Source: an uncultured Neomegalonema sp. (GTDB lineage Bacteria > Pseudomonadota > Alphaproteobacteria > Rhodobacterales > Rhodobacteraceae). Taken from it: 6,316 nucleotides of DNA. The translations under genes were made by a program, and so were the position numbers. Numbering within the stretch: position 1 is the stretch's first letter; each line of letters opens with the position of its first letter. The notes beneath the pieces were generated by a model. It saw nothing but the letters and a program-made list of their open reading frames with translations, searched no databases and was not told where the DNA came from. The DNA lies in assembly GCA_937944035.1 (NCBI GenBank), contig CALDZQ010000233.1:1-6316 (forward strand), in the 5' to 3' direction. Below are positions 4,667-6,316 of this stretch, piece after piece.

Positions 4667-6316
4667 ATGACCGACATCACCCTGACCATGCCTGACGGAG
4701 CCACCCGCACCTATCCGTCCGGCACGACGGGTGGGGATGTGGCGGCGGATATTTCCAAATCCCTCGCCAAAGTCGCCATCGCTTGCCGCATCGACGGGGA
4801 ACTCAGCGATCTGTCGATCCCGCTACAGGCCGACCACGCGCTCGCCATCGTCACCACCAAGGACAAGCCCGAAGCGCTGGAGCTGATCCGCCACGACTGC
4901 GCGCATATCATGGCCCGCGCGGTGCAGGAGATCTGGCCCGACACCAAAGTCACCATTGGCCCGATCATCGAAAACGGTTTTTACTACGATTTCGACCGCG
5001 CCGAGCCGTTCTCCATCGAAGACCTTGAGGTCATCGAAAAGAAGATGCGCGAGATCATCGATAAGCGCGATCCGGTCCGTACAGAAGTGTGGGACCGTCC
5101 CCGCGCGATCCAGCACTACACCGACAACAACGAACCTTATAAAGTCGAGCTGATCGAGGGCATCCCCGGCGACGAGCCGCTGCGCATGTACTGGCACGGC
5201 GATTGGCAAGACCTGTGCCGGGGGCCGCATCTGGCGCATACCGGACAGGTTCCGCGCGATTGCTTTAAACTCACCACCGTCGCGGGCGCGTATTGGCGCG
5301 GGGACAGTGACAAGGCGATGCTGCAACGCATCTATGGCGTCGCTTTCCTCAACAAAGCCGACCTCGACGCCTATCTGCATATGCGGGCCGAAGCCGAAAA
5401 GCGCGACCACCGCAAGCTGGGCAAAGCGTTGGAGCTGTTCCATTTTCAGGATGAAGCGCCGGGCATGGTGTTCTGGCATCCGAACGGCTGGACCATCTAT
5501 CGCGCGCTTGAGGACTACATGCGCAAGCGCCTGACCGCCGCCGACTACAAAGAAATCCGCACCCCGCAGGTGGTTGACCGCAAGCTGTGGGAAAAATCCG
5601 GCCACTGGGATAAATACCGCGAGAACATGTTCATCACCGAGATCGATGAGGAACACGCCAATGAAAAGCGCACCAATGCGCTGAAGCCTATGAATTGCCC
5701 GTGCCATGTGCAGGTCTACAATCAGGGTCTCAAATCCTACCGCGACCTGCCCCTGCGCCTCGCCGAGTTCGGATCATGCCACCGCTACGAGCCATCCGGC
5801 GCGCTGCACGGGCTGATGCGGGTACGCGGATTTGTGCAGGATGACGCGCATATCTTTTGTACCGAGGACCAGATCGAGGCGGAAACCGCGTCGTTTATCG
5901 AGCTGCTCGGCACGGTCTATAAAGACCTCGGCTTCGAGAGCTTTGACATCAAATTTTCCACCCGCCCCGAAGTACGCGTCGGCTCGGATGAAAGCTGGGA
6001 CAAGGCCGAGGCGGCGCTGGAAAATGCCGTGCGCAAGGTCACGAATGACTACGAGATCGACCCCGGCGAGGGCGCGTTCTACGGCCCGAAACTCGATTTT
6101 AAACTCACCGACGCGATTGGCCGCGAATGGCAGTGCGGCACGCTACAGGCCGACTTCAACCTGCCTGAGCGCCTTGATGCGGAATACGTGAACGAGGCGG
6201 GCGAGAAAGTGCGCCCCGTGATGATGCACCGCGCCATCCTCGGCAGTTTCGAGCGGTTTATCGGCATCCTGATCGAGAACACCGGAGGCCGCTTCCCCCT
6301 CTGGCTCGCCCCGCGA
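4667..6316 (+). CDS. thrS: Threonyl-tRNA synthetase (3' end outside window)
   Basis: The frame is open for 550 codons to the window edge; the full enzyme is usually about 640 residues. ATG 4667 has GAGG eight bases upstream. The enzyme charges tRNA-Thr with threonine in the cytosol. Residues 1-65 are the TGS domain. The editing domain follows, with its metal-type pocket residues H76, H80, C184 and H188 present, so hydrolysis of Ser-tRNA-Thr should be intact. The class II catalytic core starts near 250. The zinc site that selects threonine is complete: C344 (MNCPCH), H395 (QDDAH) and H521 (MMHRAILGS). These correspond to E. coli C334, H385 and H511. RYEPSGALHGLMRVRGF (373-389) holds the class II motif 2 loop. 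The end of motif 3 and the anticodon-binding domain are missing. MNCPCH replaces the commoner MNCPGH. The first ~40 residues of TGS are less typical than the rest but in frame. Confidence 0.97.
   Translation, partial: MTDITLTMPDGATRTYPSGTTGGDVAADISKSLAKVAIACRIDGELSDLSIPLQADHALAIVTTKDKPEALELIRHDCAHIMARAVQEIWPDTKVTIGPIIENGFYYDFDRAEPFSIEDLEVIEKKMREIIDKRDPVRTEVWDRPRAIQHYTDNNEPYKVELIEGIPGDEPLRMYWHGDWQDLCRGPHLAHTGQVPRDCFKLTTVAGAYWRGDSDKAMLQRIYGVAFLNKADLDAYLHMRAEAEKRDHRKLGKALELFHFQDEAPGMVFWHPNGWTIYRALEDYMRKRLTAADYKEIRTPQVVDRKLWEKSGHWDKYRENMFITEIDEEHANEKRTNALKPMNCPCHVQVYNQGLKSYRDLPLRLAEFGSCHRYEPSGALHGLMRVRGFVQDDAHIFCTEDQIEAETASFIELLGTVYKDLGFESFDIKFSTRPEVRVGSDESWDKAEAALENAVRKVTNDYEIDPGEGAFYGPKLDFKLTDAIGREWQCGTLQADFNLPERLDAEYVNEAGEKVRPVMMHRAILGSFERFIGILIENTGGRFPLWLAPR

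Noticed and set aside
4823..5707. 294-codon open frame on the minus strand
   Set aside because: It is antisense to well-supported thrS, with no family motifs or ribosome binding site. It is an artefact of codon composition.

Overview
The window looks like a stretch of an alphaproteobacterial chromosome. It has moderately high GC with GC-rich third codon positions, tight gene spacing with Shine-Dalgarno sites, and a threonyl-tRNA synthetase carrying the NCPCH variant of its zinc-ligand motif. This variant is, from memory, seen in alphaproteobacteria. The order or genus cannot be decided from the sequence alone. All convincing genes lie on the + strand.

Positions 1-420 form a repeat-rich gap. 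It holds the last codons of an unidentified gene, two 96% identical copies of a 105-bp element (39-143 and 313-417), and 169 bp between them carrying a strong GC-rich terminator hairpin. Each element consists of a 19-bp-arm palindrome followed by a smaller hairpin. The left copy is perfectly palindromic. The right copy carries all four differences, and every one of them falls in a stem. The upstream gene ends on a stop codon inside the left copy, and the downstream gene begins inside the right copy.

Positions 391-1053 encode a GNAT-fold protein whose first domain starts only at the acetyl-CoA-binding half. Its 5' end appears to have been replaced by the repeat. It is probably a remnant, although the remaining frame is intact.

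Positions 1135-3362 form a two-gene operon joined by a TAATG overlap. The first gene encodes a small membrane-anchored protein with an EF-hand-like loop and a Gly-rich, Arg/Ser-rich tail. The second encodes a seven-helix membrane protein with a cytosolic spermidine-synthase-like domain. They probably act together at the membrane in polyamine-type chemistry or envelope stress.

Positions 3429-4585 form another two-gene operon with an ATGA overlap: a DUF29 protein and an all-helical protein carrying an RX4H motif in a HEPN-like setting. This is the most attractive candidate for an undescribed module, possibly a toxin-antitoxin-type or RNA-targeting pair. The assignment rests on remembered family patterns and needs a profile search.

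Positions 4667-6316 hold the first 550 codons of thrS (TGS, editing and most of the catalytic domain). It is cut by the window edge before the end of the catalytic domain and the anticodon-binding domain.
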